From NCBI GenBank assembly GCA_030645355.1, contig JAUSNJ010000136.1, forward strand, positions 1-54,193: a DNA stretch of 54,193 bases, in the 5' to 3' direction. Made by a program: the position numbers and the translations under genes. Positions 45,813-54,193 of this stretch are shown piece after piece (the stretch's first letter is position 1; each line of letters opens with the position of its first letter). The stretch comes from Rhodoferax sp. (lineage in GTDB: Bacteria; Pseudomonadota; Gammaproteobacteria; Burkholderiales; Burkholderiaceae_C). The notes beneath the pieces were generated by a model. The model did not search any database. It was not told the DNA's origin and saw only the letters and a program-made list of their open reading frames with translations.

Positions 45813-47966
45813 TTATGGTGCGGCGCCGGGCACCGTGACCGTGAAATGCGTCCCTGCGCCGGGTGTACTGGCAACCACCATCTCGCCGCCCATAAGGTCG
45901 TGCACCAGATTCATCGCGATGGATAAGCCCAGACCACTGCCGCCTTGCCCAAACCGGGTCGTGAAGAACGGGTCAAAGATGCGCGATTGCTGTGCCAGGG
46001 GGATGCCACATCCATTGTCATCGCAAGTAATCTGCATGCGGTCGGAGCCGAGCCACCTGGCACCGAGCGCAATAACCCCCTCCCCTCGCCCGTCAAACGC
46101 ATGCACCAGTGCGTTGTCTATCAGGTTGGTCAGCACCTGGACCAGGGCACCGGGGAATCCATCCATGGTGAGCCCGGCTTCGCAGGAGAGTTCAAGCCGG
46201 TGCGGCGAGCCTTTGAAACGTGGCGCCATCAGCATGTGAACTTCTTCAAACACTTTGGCCAGATCAAACACGCGGCGTTTGTCGCTGGTCTGGTCAACCG
46301 CAACCTGCTTGAAGTTCTGGATCAGATCCGCAGCCCTGTGCAGGTTGCGGGACAGCAACTGCCCCGACTCCGTGATGCTGGCAATGAACGCGCTGAAGTC
46401 TGATCGGCGCAGCGTTCCGCCCAGCATGCCGGCCTCAACCTCGGCCAACCTGTCGCCCAAGGTCGATGCCACCAGCAGCGCGTTGCCCACCGGGGTGTTG
46501 ATTTCGTGCGCAATGCCGGCCACCAGCCCACCCAAAGACGCCATCCTCTCGCTGCGCGCCAGCGCCTCGCCAGCACGACGGATCAACGTGACGTCGGTAT
46601 TGATGACCAGGCGTCCTCCTTCACTGGTTGGCAGACGCTCAACGGTGATGATGCGTCCATCTGCCAGCAAACGGTCATACCGCCCGATCCGGTCCCAATT
46701 GCCGCTTTCCTGGCCGTCGGGGGGGAACGATGTGCTCCCGGACGCCTCCACTGCCTCCACGAAAGCCGAACGGGGAACACCCTCCTTCAGAAAAATGGTG
46801 GCTTCAGGAAACATGACCTCAAACGCCTTGTTCCACGCCACCAGCCGCTGATCACTGTCCCACAAGACGATACCGCTGGGCATGAGTTCGATGACTTCGC
46901 GCAACCATTGCGCAGACTGTCGGGCGAACTGCTCGGCCTGTCTGCGCTCGACCACCTCGGTGGCGAGCAGGCGTGTGCGTTCAGCCACACGGGCTTCGAG
47001 GTCGGCGTTGAGCAGTTCGTAACGCCGGTTGGCGGTCAGCAGCGCCGATTCGGCCCGCTTGCGTTCGGTGATGTCGCGCCAAATGCAGTAGAGAATTTCC
47101 TGCCCTTGCACGGCTAGCCGTGCCAGTGTGACCTCGACCGGAAAGCAGCTGCCATCGCTGCGCCGATGTTCCCACTCAAACCGGTGGATCCCGTCCCGCA
47201 AGGCGGTCAGCATCATTTCTTCGGCTTTGTCAAAGGACGGGCGCCCATCGGGTTGAAACTCCGGTGACAGCGCTGAAGGATGCGTTGCCAGAAGCTCCTG
47301 TCGCGTGGAGTAGCCCAGGATGGCGACCGCGGCGAGGTTGCAGTCCATAAACAGCCGGTCCTGGATCAACCACGACGGATCAGGAGAGCGTTCAAACAGA
47401 TCGCGAAATCGCTGCTCGCTGTCGCTCACGGCACGCTCGGCCCGTTTGCGCTCGGTCAGGTCCACGGCCATGCCGAGGAAGCCAAACACATCCCCGGCGG
47501 CATCCCGCAGTGCGGTGACCGACAGCAACACCTGCAGTTGGGTGCCGTCCTTGCGGACATAGGTCCATTCGTGCTCGTTGGGGAGGTTCAGCCGTGTCTT
47601 GGCGACAAAAACGTCAAAACCTGGAGTCAAAGTAATGCCCAGCGCCTTGGAAAAATCCACGGCACGGGCTGCCACTTCGGATGGGAGGTGAAATTTTGCG
47701 GGTGTCGCCAGACCAATCAATTCGTCCGCCGCGTAGCCCAGCATGTGCTCACCCATGCGGTTGAACACCGTGATCACTCCGCTGGTGTCGGTCGCGATCA
47801 CCGCATAACCGGCGTTATCCAGAATGGCCGCGGTGAACGCCATCGACTGCATCGAAGGCTCTCCCACAGGAAATGCACGCATTGCTCCGATCCCTTTTCG
47901 GTTCCGCCTGTGTCCGGCGGTCTGTTCGGCACTCCCTGGGCAGTGTCCCGTGCAGTGTGCCAGCAA
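45813..47966 (-). CDS. Multi-PAS sensor histidine kinase
   Basis: Up to 717 residues; the start may be 47966, ATG 47882 (MRAFPVGE) or the next ATG (MQSMAFT). No membrane helix, so cytosolic. PAS 1 about 45-170 and PAS 2 about 180-305 each end in DxTERKRAE. A coiled coil (LLTANRRYELLNADLEARVAE) precedes a third PAS (about 355-475). The H-box is ASLGGLVAGIAHEINTPVGNAL, and the HATPase has NLIDNALVHAFDG, DNGCGI and GGSGLGLSIA. Orphan kinase: no response regulator is adjacent. Confidence 0.88.
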   Translation of the reverse strand: MLAHCTGHCPGSAEQTAGHRRNRKGIGAMRAFPVGEPSMQSMAFTAAILDNAGYAVIATDTSGVITVFNRMGEHMLGYAADELIGLATPAKFHLPSEVAARAVDFSKALGITLTPGFDVFVAKTRLNLPNEHEWTYVRKDGTQLQVLLSVTALRDAAGDVFGFLGMAVDLTERKRAERAVSDSEQRFRDLFERSPDPSWLIQDRLFMDCNLAAVAILGYSTRQELLATHPSALSPEFQPDGRPSFDKAEEMMLTALRDGIHRFEWEHRRSDGSCFPVEVTLARLAVQGQEILYCIWRDITERKRAESALLTANRRYELLNADLEARVAERTRLLATEVVERRQAEQFARQSAQWLREVIELMPSGIVLWDSDQRLVAWNKAFEVMFPEATIFLKEGVPRSAFVEAVEASGSTSFPPDGQESGNWDRIGRYDRLLADGRIITVERLPTSEGGRLVINTDVTLIRRAGEALARSERMASLGGLVAGIAHEINTPVGNALLVASTLGDRLAEVEAGMLGGTLRRSDFSAFIASITESGQLLSRNLHRAADLIQNFKQVAVDQTSDKRRVFDLAKVFEEVHMLMAPRFKGSPHRLELSCEAGLTMDGFPGALVQVLTNLIDNALVHAFDGRGEGVIALGARWLGSDRMQITCDDNGCGIPLAQQSRIFDPFFTTRFGQGGSGLGLSIAMNLVHDLMGGEMVVASTPGAGTHFTVTVPGAAP

Positions 47967-48046
47967 TCAAAAAGGGCGTCCAGCGCCTGCCGATGTGACT
48001 CAAATACTCAATTTGGGTATATCAAACAAACATCCTGGAGATTTCG

Positions 48047-48093
48047 GCACCTAGCCCTCGTAAACATTGATCCGTCAGCTACTTAATTGATAG
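48047..48093 (-). repeat. Dispersed 47-bp repeat, copy 6
   Basis: Reverse orientation: GGCACCTAGCCCTCG from 48046 and CAGCTACTTAATTGATAG ending at 48093, with the 40-base box distance. It lies in the divergent gap between the PAS kinase gene and glgC and immediately before a TTG that opens the glgC frame. Confidence 0.8.
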
Positions 48094-48226
48094 CAACTAC
48101 TTGGCGAAGCATCCGTACGTCGATTCAACCGACCGGGTTGACTTGGCTCAAGAATTATCCAGTCTTCGGTACTCCAGGTCCCGGTGCATCCCTACAATGA
48201 AACCCACCCACACTGCTGGAGGAATG

Positions 48227-49540
48227 ATGTTTTCCACCGACTACCTGGTTTCAACTCGCCAAGGCGTGGAAGCTAACCCGCGTTACGTCAGCCAGCTGAC
48301 GCGCAACACGTTCGCCGTAGTGTTGGCAGGTGGACGCGGTTCGCGGCTGCACCAGCTGACCGACTGGCGTGCCAAGCCCGCCGTGCCATTTGGCGGAAAG
48401 TTCCGCATCATTGACTTCACGCTGTCCAACTGTGTGAACTCCGGCGTGCGCCGCATCGGTGTGGCCACGCAGTACAAATCCCAAAGCCTGATCCGCCACC
48501 TGCAACTGGGCTGGAGCTTTCTGGACGGTCGTCTGGGCGAGTTCATCGAAATCATGCCGGCACAACAGCAGGTGAATGAATCGCAGTGGTACCGCGGCAC
48601 GGCCGACGCGATCTTCCAGAATCTGCGGGAAATCCGCCATGCCCGCCCCGAGTACGTGCTGGTGCTCTCGGGCGACCACATCTACCGCATGGACTATGGC
48701 CGCATTCTGGCGTCCCACGCAGAGCGCGCTGCGGACCTGACGGTGGCATGCATTGAGGTGCCCATCGAAGAAGCCCGTGGCTTTGGTGTGATGGCTGTCG
48801 ACGCAGAACAGCGCATCGTGAGTTTCGAAGAAAAGCCTGCAGCCCCGACGCCCATGCCAGGCCGCCCGGACACCGCCCTGGCAAGCATGGGCATTTATGT
48901 TTTCAATGCCCGCTTCCTGTTTGAACAACTACAGCGGGACGCGGATGATCCCCGCTCCAGCCACGACTTCGGCAAGGACGTCATTCCGCACTGTGTGAAA
49001 CGCTACCGCAGCTATGCACAGAATTTCGCCGAGAGCCACGTGGGCGATCCCGGCAAAGAGCCCTATTGGCGCGATGTGGGCACCCTGGATGCCTATTGGG
49101 AAGCCAATATGGACCTGGTGCAGGTCACACCACACCTCAACCTCTACGACGACAACTGGCCGATCTGGACATGGCAACCCCAAAGCCCGCCCGGAAAATT
49201 CGTCTTTGATGACGACGGGCGCCGCGGCATGGCGGTGGACTCCACCGTCTCCGGCGGTTGCATCGTCAGTGGCGCCATAGTGCGCCGCTCCATGCTGTTC
49301 TCGGGCGTGCATGTCCACAGCTTCTCATTGATCGAGGACTCCATCGTATTGCCACAAGTGCAGATCGGCCGCTCGTGCATCCTCAAGAAATGCATCATCG
49401 ACAAGAACTGCATCATCCCCGAAGGCACCCAGATCGGCGTGGACCCGGTCGCCGACCGCAAGCGCTTTCATGTAACACCATCCGGCATCACACTGGTGTC
49501 CCGGGAAATGCTGGGGCAGGACGTAAGCCCGCTGCGCTGA
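48227..49540 (+). CDS. glgC: Glucose-1-phosphate adenylyltransferase
   Basis: 437 residues from ATG 48227. Makes ADP-glucose for glycogen. Signature sequences: [62 protein letters not shown] and the C-terminal beta-helix ([14 protein letters not shown] turns, IIPEGTQIG). Three in-frame starts compete: TTG 48101 inside the repeat (unlikely), ATG 48197, and ATG 48224/48227 after GGAGG (48218-48222). The last pair is preferred, with 48227 leaving a usable if short spacer. No other glg gene is in the window. Confidence 0.94.
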   Translation: MFSTDYLVSTRQGVEANPRYVSQLTRNTFAVVLAGGRGSRLHQLTDWRAKPAVPFGGKFRIIDFTLSNCVNSGVRRIGVATQYKSQSLIRHLQLGWSFLDGRLGEFIEIMPAQQQVNESQWYRGTADAIFQNLREIRHARPEYVLVLSGDHIYRMDYGRILASHAERAADLTVACIEVPIEEARGFGVMAVDAEQRIVSFEEKPAAPTPMPGRPDTALASMGIYVFNARFLFEQLQRDADDPRSSHDFGKDVIPHCVKRYRSYAQNFAESHVGDPGKEPYWRDVGTLDAYWEANMDLVQVTPHLNLYDDNWPIWTWQPQSPPGKFVFDDDGRRGMAVDSTVSGGCIVSGAIVRRSMLFSGVHVHSFSLIEDSIVLPQVQIGRSCILKKCIIDKNCIIPEGTQIGVDPVADRKRFHVTPSGITLVSREMLGQDVSPLR

Positions 49541-49680
49541 TCGTCTGCAAATGGTGGGGCGCAAGTGTTGCCCTATGTTTCAGGGAGTCCGCTCAGAAAC
49601 GTTTTGACACATAACTGTCTTGCAGTCCAGTGGAAGTGCCCCATCCTTCCATCATGCCTTTTCGTTGCGAGAGGCTCACC

Positions 49681-50865
49681 ATGAAAAATATGCCTACAAA
49701 AAAAAACCTTTCGATCGCGCTCCTCACTTTGGGCCTGGCAGCCTGTGGTGGTGGAGGTGGTGACAACAGTCTGAATACCACGACGACAGGTTCCAACGGC
49801 AGCCTGCGCCTGGCGCTGACCGATGCGCCATCGTGCGGATACGACGCGGTCAATGTGACCATCAAGTCATTGCGCGTGCACAAGAGCGCCAGCGCGGCCG
49901 ACAGCGACGCGGGTTGGGCCGACATGGTACTGGCCCCGGCCCGTCGTATCAACCTCCTGAACCTGACCAACGGCGTACTCGAGGAAATGGGACAGATTCC
50001 GTTGAGCACGGGGAAGTACACCCAGTTGAGACTGGTATTGGCTGACAACGACAATTTGAATCCGCTGGCGAATTCCGTGCTCCCAACGGGAGGGGTCGAG
50101 GCGGCTCTGAAGACGCCCAGCGGCCAGCAATCGGGTGTCAAGGCCAATATCGACATCGACATTGCGGCCAACAGAATGGCGGACTTTGTGGTGGACTTCA
50201 ACGCCTGCAAATCCGTTGTTTCGGCGGGCAATTCGGGGCAATATCTTCTCAAGCCAGTGGTTTCCGTCATCCCGCGGTATGTTTCTGGCGTCAGTGGATT
50301 CGTTGCTGGCAGCCTTGCCAGCGCTAGCACCAGTGTTTCCCTGCAGCAAGGCGGCGTCGTCATCAGGGCCACGGTGCCCGATACCGGTGGCCGGTTCCAG
50401 CTGCAACCGGTCGCGCCCGGGAACTACACATTGGTGATGACCTCACCGGGACGCGCAACGACCGTGGTAACAGGCGTGCCAGTCTCGCCTGATAGCGTCA
50501 CCACCCTGAACAACTCTGGCACCGCACTGACATCCGCTGTTTCGGCCACCGGCCTTATCCAGGGCAACGCCCCGACCAATACCCTGGTGCGGGTTTTGCA
50601 GCCATTGACGGTTGGCACCAGTGTGGAAGTAGCTGGCAAGTTCGTGGACGGCATCACGGGCAACTACAGTTATTCAGCTGCCGTCGGGGCGCCCATGGTT
50701 GCTGCCTATGTCCCGCCGCCAGCCAGCTTGGCATTCGTTGCCGACACTGCTGCGGCCGGCAAATACACCCTGGCGGCAAATTTGAGCGGATTCCCGGACA
50801 AGACCGCGGTGCTCCCCGTTCTGGCTGCGAGTGCCGCAATTACAACCAATTTCACATTTCCTTGA
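49681..50865 (+). CDS. DUF4382 lipoprotein
   Basis: 394 residues from ATG 49681. Lipoprotein signal peptide with lipobox LAAC (C22) and then a glycine run. The N-terminal half is the DUF4382 domain (GSLRLALTDAPSCGYDAVNVTIKSLRVH; MGQIPLSTGKYTQLRLVL; VDFNACKSVV). The C-terminal half repeats beta-sandwich-like stretches (VAPGNYTLVMTSPGRATTVV; AGKYTLAANLSGFPDKTAVL), similar to carboxypeptidase-regulatory or surface-adhesion folds. Outer-membrane anchored; function unknown. Six bases separate its stop from the ribosome site of the next lipoprotein gene. Confidence 0.8.
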   Translation: MKNMPTKKNLSIALLTLGLAACGGGGGDNSLNTTTTGSNGSLRLALTDAPSCGYDAVNVTIKSLRVHKSASAADSDAGWADMVLAPARRINLLNLTNGVLEEMGQIPLSTGKYTQLRLVLADNDNLNPLANSVLPTGGVEAALKTPSGQQSGVKANIDIDIAANRMADFVVDFNACKSVVSAGNSGQYLLKPVVSVIPRYVSGVSGFVAGSLASASTSVSLQQGGVVIRATVPDTGGRFQLQPVAPGNYTLVMTSPGRATTVVTGVPVSPDSVTTLNNSGTALTSAVSATGLIQGNAPTNTLVRVLQPLTVGTSVEVAGKFVDGITGNYSYSAAVGAPMVAAYVPPPASLAFVADTAAAGKYTLAANLSGFPDKTAVLPVLAASAAITTNFTFP

Positions 50866-50880
50866 CAGGAGGTGACTCAC

Positions 50881-51102
50881 ATGAATCACAAGCACCCTTT
50901 GACCTATAAGTTGTTGGCCTTCACCATGGCCTTTGCATTGGGCGGATGCGCGGGTATGTCGACGCGTGACCGCAACATGATCACCGGCGCGGGCGTTGGG
51001 GCCGTAGCAGGCTCCGTCTTGACCGGTGGCAGTGCGGTGGGCACCGTCGGCGGTGCCGCTGTAGGCGGTGTCATCGGCAACGAGATTGGACGCAGGAAAT
51101 AG
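50881..51102 (+). CDS. Glycine-zipper lipoprotein
   Basis: 73 residues. Very strong ribosome site (AGGAGGTGA) before ATG 50881. Lipobox ALGGC (C23), then GAGVGAVAGSVLTGGSAVGTVGG, the glycine-zipper hairpin of OsmB/SlyB-like small outer-membrane lipoproteins. Closes with EIGRRK. Likely co-transcribed with the DUF4382 gene. Confidence 0.8.
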   Translation: MNHKHPLTYKLLAFTMAFALGGCAGMSTRDRNMITGAGVGAVAGSVLTGGSAVGTVGGAAVGGVIGNEIGRRK

Positions 51103-51117
51103 TCCCTGCAGCGATTG

Positions 51118-51873
51118 CTACGCCCACTTGCCACCAGACCGTGCCAGCAGCACGGCCTGCGCCAGCGCAAAGTCCTGCGGGTAGGTCACCTTGAAATTCT
51201 GCGCGCTGCCTTCAACCAGCAACGGAGTCTGGCCCACAAATTCCATGGCGCTGGACTCGTCGGTCACCGCAGCCCCGGCGGCCTGCAAGGCCTGCTGCAA
51301 CGCGCCAATGCGAAACATCTGCGGCGTCTGCGCCAGCCACTTGTCGCTCCGCTCCACCGTTTCAGCAACCCGTCCATCGACCTCTCGCTTGAGCGTATCC
51401 GGCAGCTTGAGCGCCAGCAGGCCGCCTACGGCGTCACCGTGACAGGCATCAATCAGCGCGTCGATCTGCTCGGGCGTGATCAGGCAACGCGCCGCGTCAT
51501 GCACCAGCACCCAGTCGCTGGGGGCTGCACCCCGTTCCCGCAAGGCGGACAATCCATTGAATACGCTTGCAGCCCTCGTGGAACCTCCGCATGACGCTAT
51601 CAAACTAGTAGTAATGTGATTCTCAAAGAAACCATCGCCTTCTGTCACCACGACCAGTACACCGGCCAAGCGCCGCACCGCCGCAAAGGCGGCCAGCGTG
51701 TGCAGCACCATGGGCTTGCCTGCCACCGGCTGGTATTGCTTGGGGCCTTCGGAGCCCGCACGCGAACCGGTTCCGGCACAGGGAATAAGCGCCCACAACC
51801 GCGCAGGCGCTGGGGCGTCGGTTGCAGGGCTGGGATGCGCGAGGGGGAGGGTATTTGAGGACTTGGCGGTCAT
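51118..51873 (-). CDS. ispD: 2-C-methyl-D-erythritol 4-phosphate cytidylyltransferase
   Basis: 251 residues from ATG 51873; the frame opens with GTG 51927, and ATG 51888 is also possible. Third step of the MEP pathway. CTP-binding loop IPCAGTGSRAGSEGPKQY, VLVHDAARCL, and TLKREVDGRVAETVERSDKW with the conserved TV.R. The motif GG..RA.SV appears as CGGSTRAASV at about 95-104; this stretch coincides with a copy of the dispersed repeat (residues about 88-103) and uses the rare AGG arginine codon. The frame is open and all motifs present, so the enzyme should work. Confidence 0.94.
   Translation of the reverse strand: MTAKSSNTLPLAHPSPATDAPAPARLWALIPCAGTGSRAGSEGPKQYQPVAGKPMVLHTLAAFAAVRRLAGVLVVVTEGDGFFENHITTSLIASCGGSTRAASVFNGLSALRERGAAPSDWVLVHDAARCLITPEQIDALIDACHGDAVGGLLALKLPDTLKREVDGRVAETVERSDKWLAQTPQMFRIGALQQALQAAGAAVTDESSAMEFVGQTPLLVEGSAQNFKVTYPQDFALAQAVLLARSGGKWA
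51566..51611 (-). repeat. Dispersed 47-bp repeat, copy 7 (inside ispD)
   Basis: Read with the gene: CTACTAGTTTGATAGCGTCA, then ten bases, then CCACGAGGGCTGCAAGCG, with the usual 40-base box distance (51611 to 51572). It encodes SLIASCGGSTRAA. The match to the intergenic copies covers both boxes. Confidence 0.65.
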
Positions 51874-51991
51874 GGTGGTGTGCCCCATTCTAAAATCGCT
51901 TCCTTGCCGCACTATTTCCCCTCCCACTTCCCCTCACATTCCCCCCGTTGTGTGGCCCCCACCGGTCACGTGCACAACGTTTAAGCCATCC

Positions 51992-54193
51992 ATGGATTTA
52001 CCCAAACTAACGGTCGGCAAACGCTTCACCCTGCCCCGCCCCGCCGGCTCTGCCGACGCGATGTTGCTGGCCCGCCTGGGCGAGCGCGAGAAGGCAGCGG
52101 GCAAGCCCATGACCGTGGTCACGGCCGACGCCAATGATGCGCAGCGCCTGCTCGACGAGATTGCCTTCTTTGCCCCCTCGCTGCGCTGCGCGCTGTTCCC
52201 CGACTGGGAAACCCTGCCCTACGACACCTTCTCGCCGCACCAGGACCTGATCAGCGAGCGCCTGGCCACGTTGTGGCGCATCTCCCAGCGCGACAAGGAC
52301 ACGGGCGCCGATGTCGTCATCGTCCCCGCCACCACGGCCCTGTACCGCCTGGCGCCGCCCAGCTTCCTGGCCGGTTACACGTTCGAATTCAAGGTTAAAC
52401 AAAAGCTCAACGAGGCCAAGCTCAAGGCCCAGCTCACGCTGGCCGGCTACAGCCATGTGACCCAGGTGGTCAGCCCCGGCGAGTACGCGGTGCGCGGCGG
52501 CCTGATTGACCTGTTCCCCATGGGCAGCCTCGTGCCTTTCCGGGTGGACCTGTTTGACGACGAGATCGATTCCATACGTACCTTCGACCCCGACAGCCAG
52601 CGCAGCCTGTACCCGGTGCCCGAAGTGCGCCTGCTGCCCGGGCGCGAGTTCCCGATGGATGACGACGCGCGCGCGCGCTTTCGCAGCCGCTGGCGTGAGC
52701 TGCTGGAGGGCGACCCGACCAAGAGCCGTATCTACAAGGACATCGGCACCGGCGTGGCCACGGCCGGTATCGAGTACTACCTGCCGCTGTTCTTCGAGGA
52801 AACCGCCACGGTGTTCGACTATGTGGGCCTGGACGCCACCGTCGTACTGCACGGCGATCTGGAGCCGGCCTTCCAACGCTTCTGGCAGGACACCAAAGAC
52901 CGCTACCGCCTGGTGCAGGGCGACCCCGAGCGCCCTGTGCTGCCGCCCGAGGCGCTGTTTCTGGGCACCGAACAGTTTTATGCACGGGCCAATGCCTACG
53001 CCCAGCTTGCTATCAAATCAGGAGCTGCCAGCCCAGCATCTACGAGGGCTGATGGCCAATCTGGCACAGAAGAACCCACCTCGCCCTATGTGGAGCTGGA
53101 AGCCCTACCCCCAATGGCAGCCGAGCGTGGCAGCGAAGACCCGCTGGCCCGCCTGAAGCTGCATGCCCGCAACACCCAGCACCGCGTCCTGATCCTGGCC
53201 GAAAGTGATGGCCGCCGCGAGAGTCTGTTGGACTTCTTGCGCGCCAGCGGCGTCAACCCGCCGGCCTTTGATTCGCTGCTGGAATTCCAGACCAGTAACG
53301 AGAAATTCGGCATTGCCACCGCGCCCTTGAGCATCGGCTTTAGCTGGCTGGAATACGGCATAGACCTGGTCACCGAAACCGAACTCTTCGCCAGCGCCCC
53401 CACCGCGCGCCGTCGCAAGAAGCAGGAACAGGTCAGCGACGTTGAAGCCCTGATCAAGGACCTGAGCGAGCTGAACGTGGGCGACCCGGTGGTGCACTCC
53501 CAGCACGGCATTGGCCGCTACCGCGGCTTGATCAACCTGGACTTGGGTAACAAGATGCCCAATGGCGAGCCGGAGATGCAGGAGTTTTTGCACCTGGAAT
53601 ATGCCGACAAAGCCGTGCTGTACGTGCCGGTGAGCCAGTTGCAGCTGATCAGCCGCTACACCGGTGTCAGCGCCGACGAGGCCCCGCTGCACAAGCTGGG
53701 CAGCGGCCAGTGGGAAAAGGCCAAGCGCCGCGCCGCCGAGCAGGTGCGCGACTCCGCCGCCGAGCTGCTGAACATCTACGCCCGCCGCGCCGCGCGCGAG
53801 GGTCATGCCTTCCGCTACTCGCCACATGACTATGAGACCTTTGCCAACGACTTCGGCTTTGAGGAAACCGCCGACCAGAAGGCGGCCATCCACTGCGTGA
53901 TCCAGGACATGGTCAGCCCCCGCCCCATGGACCGTCTGGTCTGCGGCGACGTGGGCTTTGGGAAGACCGAGGTCGCGCTGCGGGCCGCATTCATCGCCGT
54001 CACCGGCGGCAAGCAGGTGGCCATATTGGCGCCGACCACGCTGCTGGCCGAGCAGCATTTCCAGACCATCTCCGACCGCTTTTCCAAGTGGCCCGTCAAG
54101 GTGGCGGAGATGAGCCGCTTTCGCTCCACCAAGGAGATCAATACCGCACTCAAGGGTCTGGCCGATGGCACGGTCGACATCGTGGTCGGCACG
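51992..54193 (+). CDS. mfd: Transcription-repair coupling factor, 3' end outside the window
   Basis: 734 codons of a family of about 1150, open to the window edge. Mfd removes stalled RNA polymerase and recruits UvrA. The UvrB-like N-terminal module covers about 1-335 (FPDWETLPYDTFSPHQDLISERL; YAVRGGLIDLFPMGS). The RNA-polymerase-interacting domain covers about 490-560 (VVHSQHGIGRYRGL; FLHLEYADKAVLYVPVSQL). The first translocase domain has Walker A GDVGFGKTEV (K658). Residues 340-356 (AIKSGAASPASTRADG) are encoded by a copy of the dispersed repeat, in a poorly conserved linker. ATG 51992 is the only sensible start. Confidence 0.95.
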   Translation, partial: MDLPKLTVGKRFTLPRPAGSADAMLLARLGEREKAAGKPMTVVTADANDAQRLLDEIAFFAPSLRCALFPDWETLPYDTFSPHQDLISERLATLWRISQRDKDTGADVVIVPATTALYRLAPPSFLAGYTFEFKVKQKLNEAKLKAQLTLAGYSHVTQVVSPGEYAVRGGLIDLFPMGSLVPFRVDLFDDEIDSIRTFDPDSQRSLYPVPEVRLLPGREFPMDDDARARFRSRWRELLEGDPTKSRIYKDIGTGVATAGIEYYLPLFFEETATVFDYVGLDATVVLHGDLEPAFQRFWQDTKDRYRLVQGDPERPVLPPEALFLGTEQFYARANAYAQLAIKSGAASPASTRADGQSGTEEPTSPYVELEALPPMAAERGSEDPLARLKLHARNTQHRVLILAESDGRRESLLDFLRASGVNPPAFDSLLEFQTSNEKFGIATAPLSIGFSWLEYGIDLVTETELFASAPTARRRKKQEQVSDVEALIKDLSELNVGDPVVHSQHGIGRYRGLINLDLGNKMPNGEPEMQEFLHLEYADKAVLYVPVSQLQLISRYTGVSADEAPLHKLGSGQWEKAKRRAAEQVRDSAAELLNIYARRAAREGHAFRYSPHDYETFANDFGFEETADQKAAIHCVIQDMVSPRPMDRLVCGDVGFGKTEVALRAAFIAVTGGKQVAILAPTTLLAEQHFQTISDRFSKWPVKVAEMSRFRSTKEINTALKGLADGTVDIVVGT
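53010..53057 (+). repeat. Dispersed 47-bp repeat, copy 8 (inside mfd)
   Basis: CTATCAAATCAGGAGCTGCC and then CTACGAGGGCTGATGGCC, with the exact 40-base box distance (53010 to 53049). It is translated in frame as part of Mfd, in the linker between the UvrB-like module and domain 3, without disrupting the frame. Confidence 0.75.

Overview
The window is GC-rich, densely packed bacterial chromosome. It most resembles the betaproteobacterial family Comamonadaceae (Rhodoferax/Polaromonas-like). This rests on gene content (RisA/RisS-type OmpR/EnvZ pair, FadH, BdhA, a complete C-P lyase set, a synthetase-only RelA, many c-di-GMP proteins) and on a dispersed intergenic repeat of a kind I associate with that family. 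No rRNA, tRNA, CRISPR array, transposase or integrase gene was seen.

Layout. 1-4.4 kb: nucleoside salvage (purine nucleoside phosphorylase, deoC, deoA, an MFS transporter). 4.4-6.8 kb: a visibly lower-GC patch with two GNAT acetyltransferases, a MOSC protein and an orphan protein, with integron-like core sequences. 6.9-9.9 kb: a degenerate HD-GYP protein divergent from a FapA/DUF342 protein. 9.9-15.1 kb: a coiled-coil methyltransferase, relA, an alpha/beta hydrolase and bdhA. 15.2-20.05 kb: three translationally coupled membrane GGDEF(/EAL) genes. 20.05-28.7 kb: C-P lyase island phnGHIJKLM plus a hexapeptide transferase on the minus strand, divergent from phnF-DUF1045-phnN. 28.7-34.6 kb: GGDEF/EAL protein with a periplasmic binding protein, a CYTH-CHAD protein, a small coiled-coil-like protein and a histone-H1-like protein. 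34.6-37.4 kb: phnCDE. 37.4-44.7 kb: kinase-HDOD-GAF protein, small secreted protein, ompR/envZ-type pair, fadH. 44.7-54.2 kb: DUF3016 protein, ispF, PAS histidine kinase, glgC, DUF4382 lipoprotein, glycine-zipper lipoprotein, ispD, and the 5' two thirds of mfd.

How the genes work together. PhnCDE imports phosphonates; PhnGHIJKLM cleaves the C-P bond; DUF1045 and PhnN probably process the ribosyl phosphate product; PhnF and probably PhoB (two divergent Pho-box-like sites at 26542-26612) control expression. PNP, DeoC and DeoA degrade nucleosides and deoxyribose phosphate. Four GGDEF proteins, all with an intact RxxD inhibitory site, and one HD-GYP protein lacking its HD pair suggest heavy investment in c-di-GMP signalling.

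The most unusual observation is a repeat of about 47 bp found at eight clear places. In every copy the left CTAY box and the right GGGC box are separated by exactly the same distance. Most copies are intergenic, but one forms the deoA C-terminus, one is translated inside Mfd, and one supplies the conserved GG..R motif of IspD. The last two are read in the same frame.
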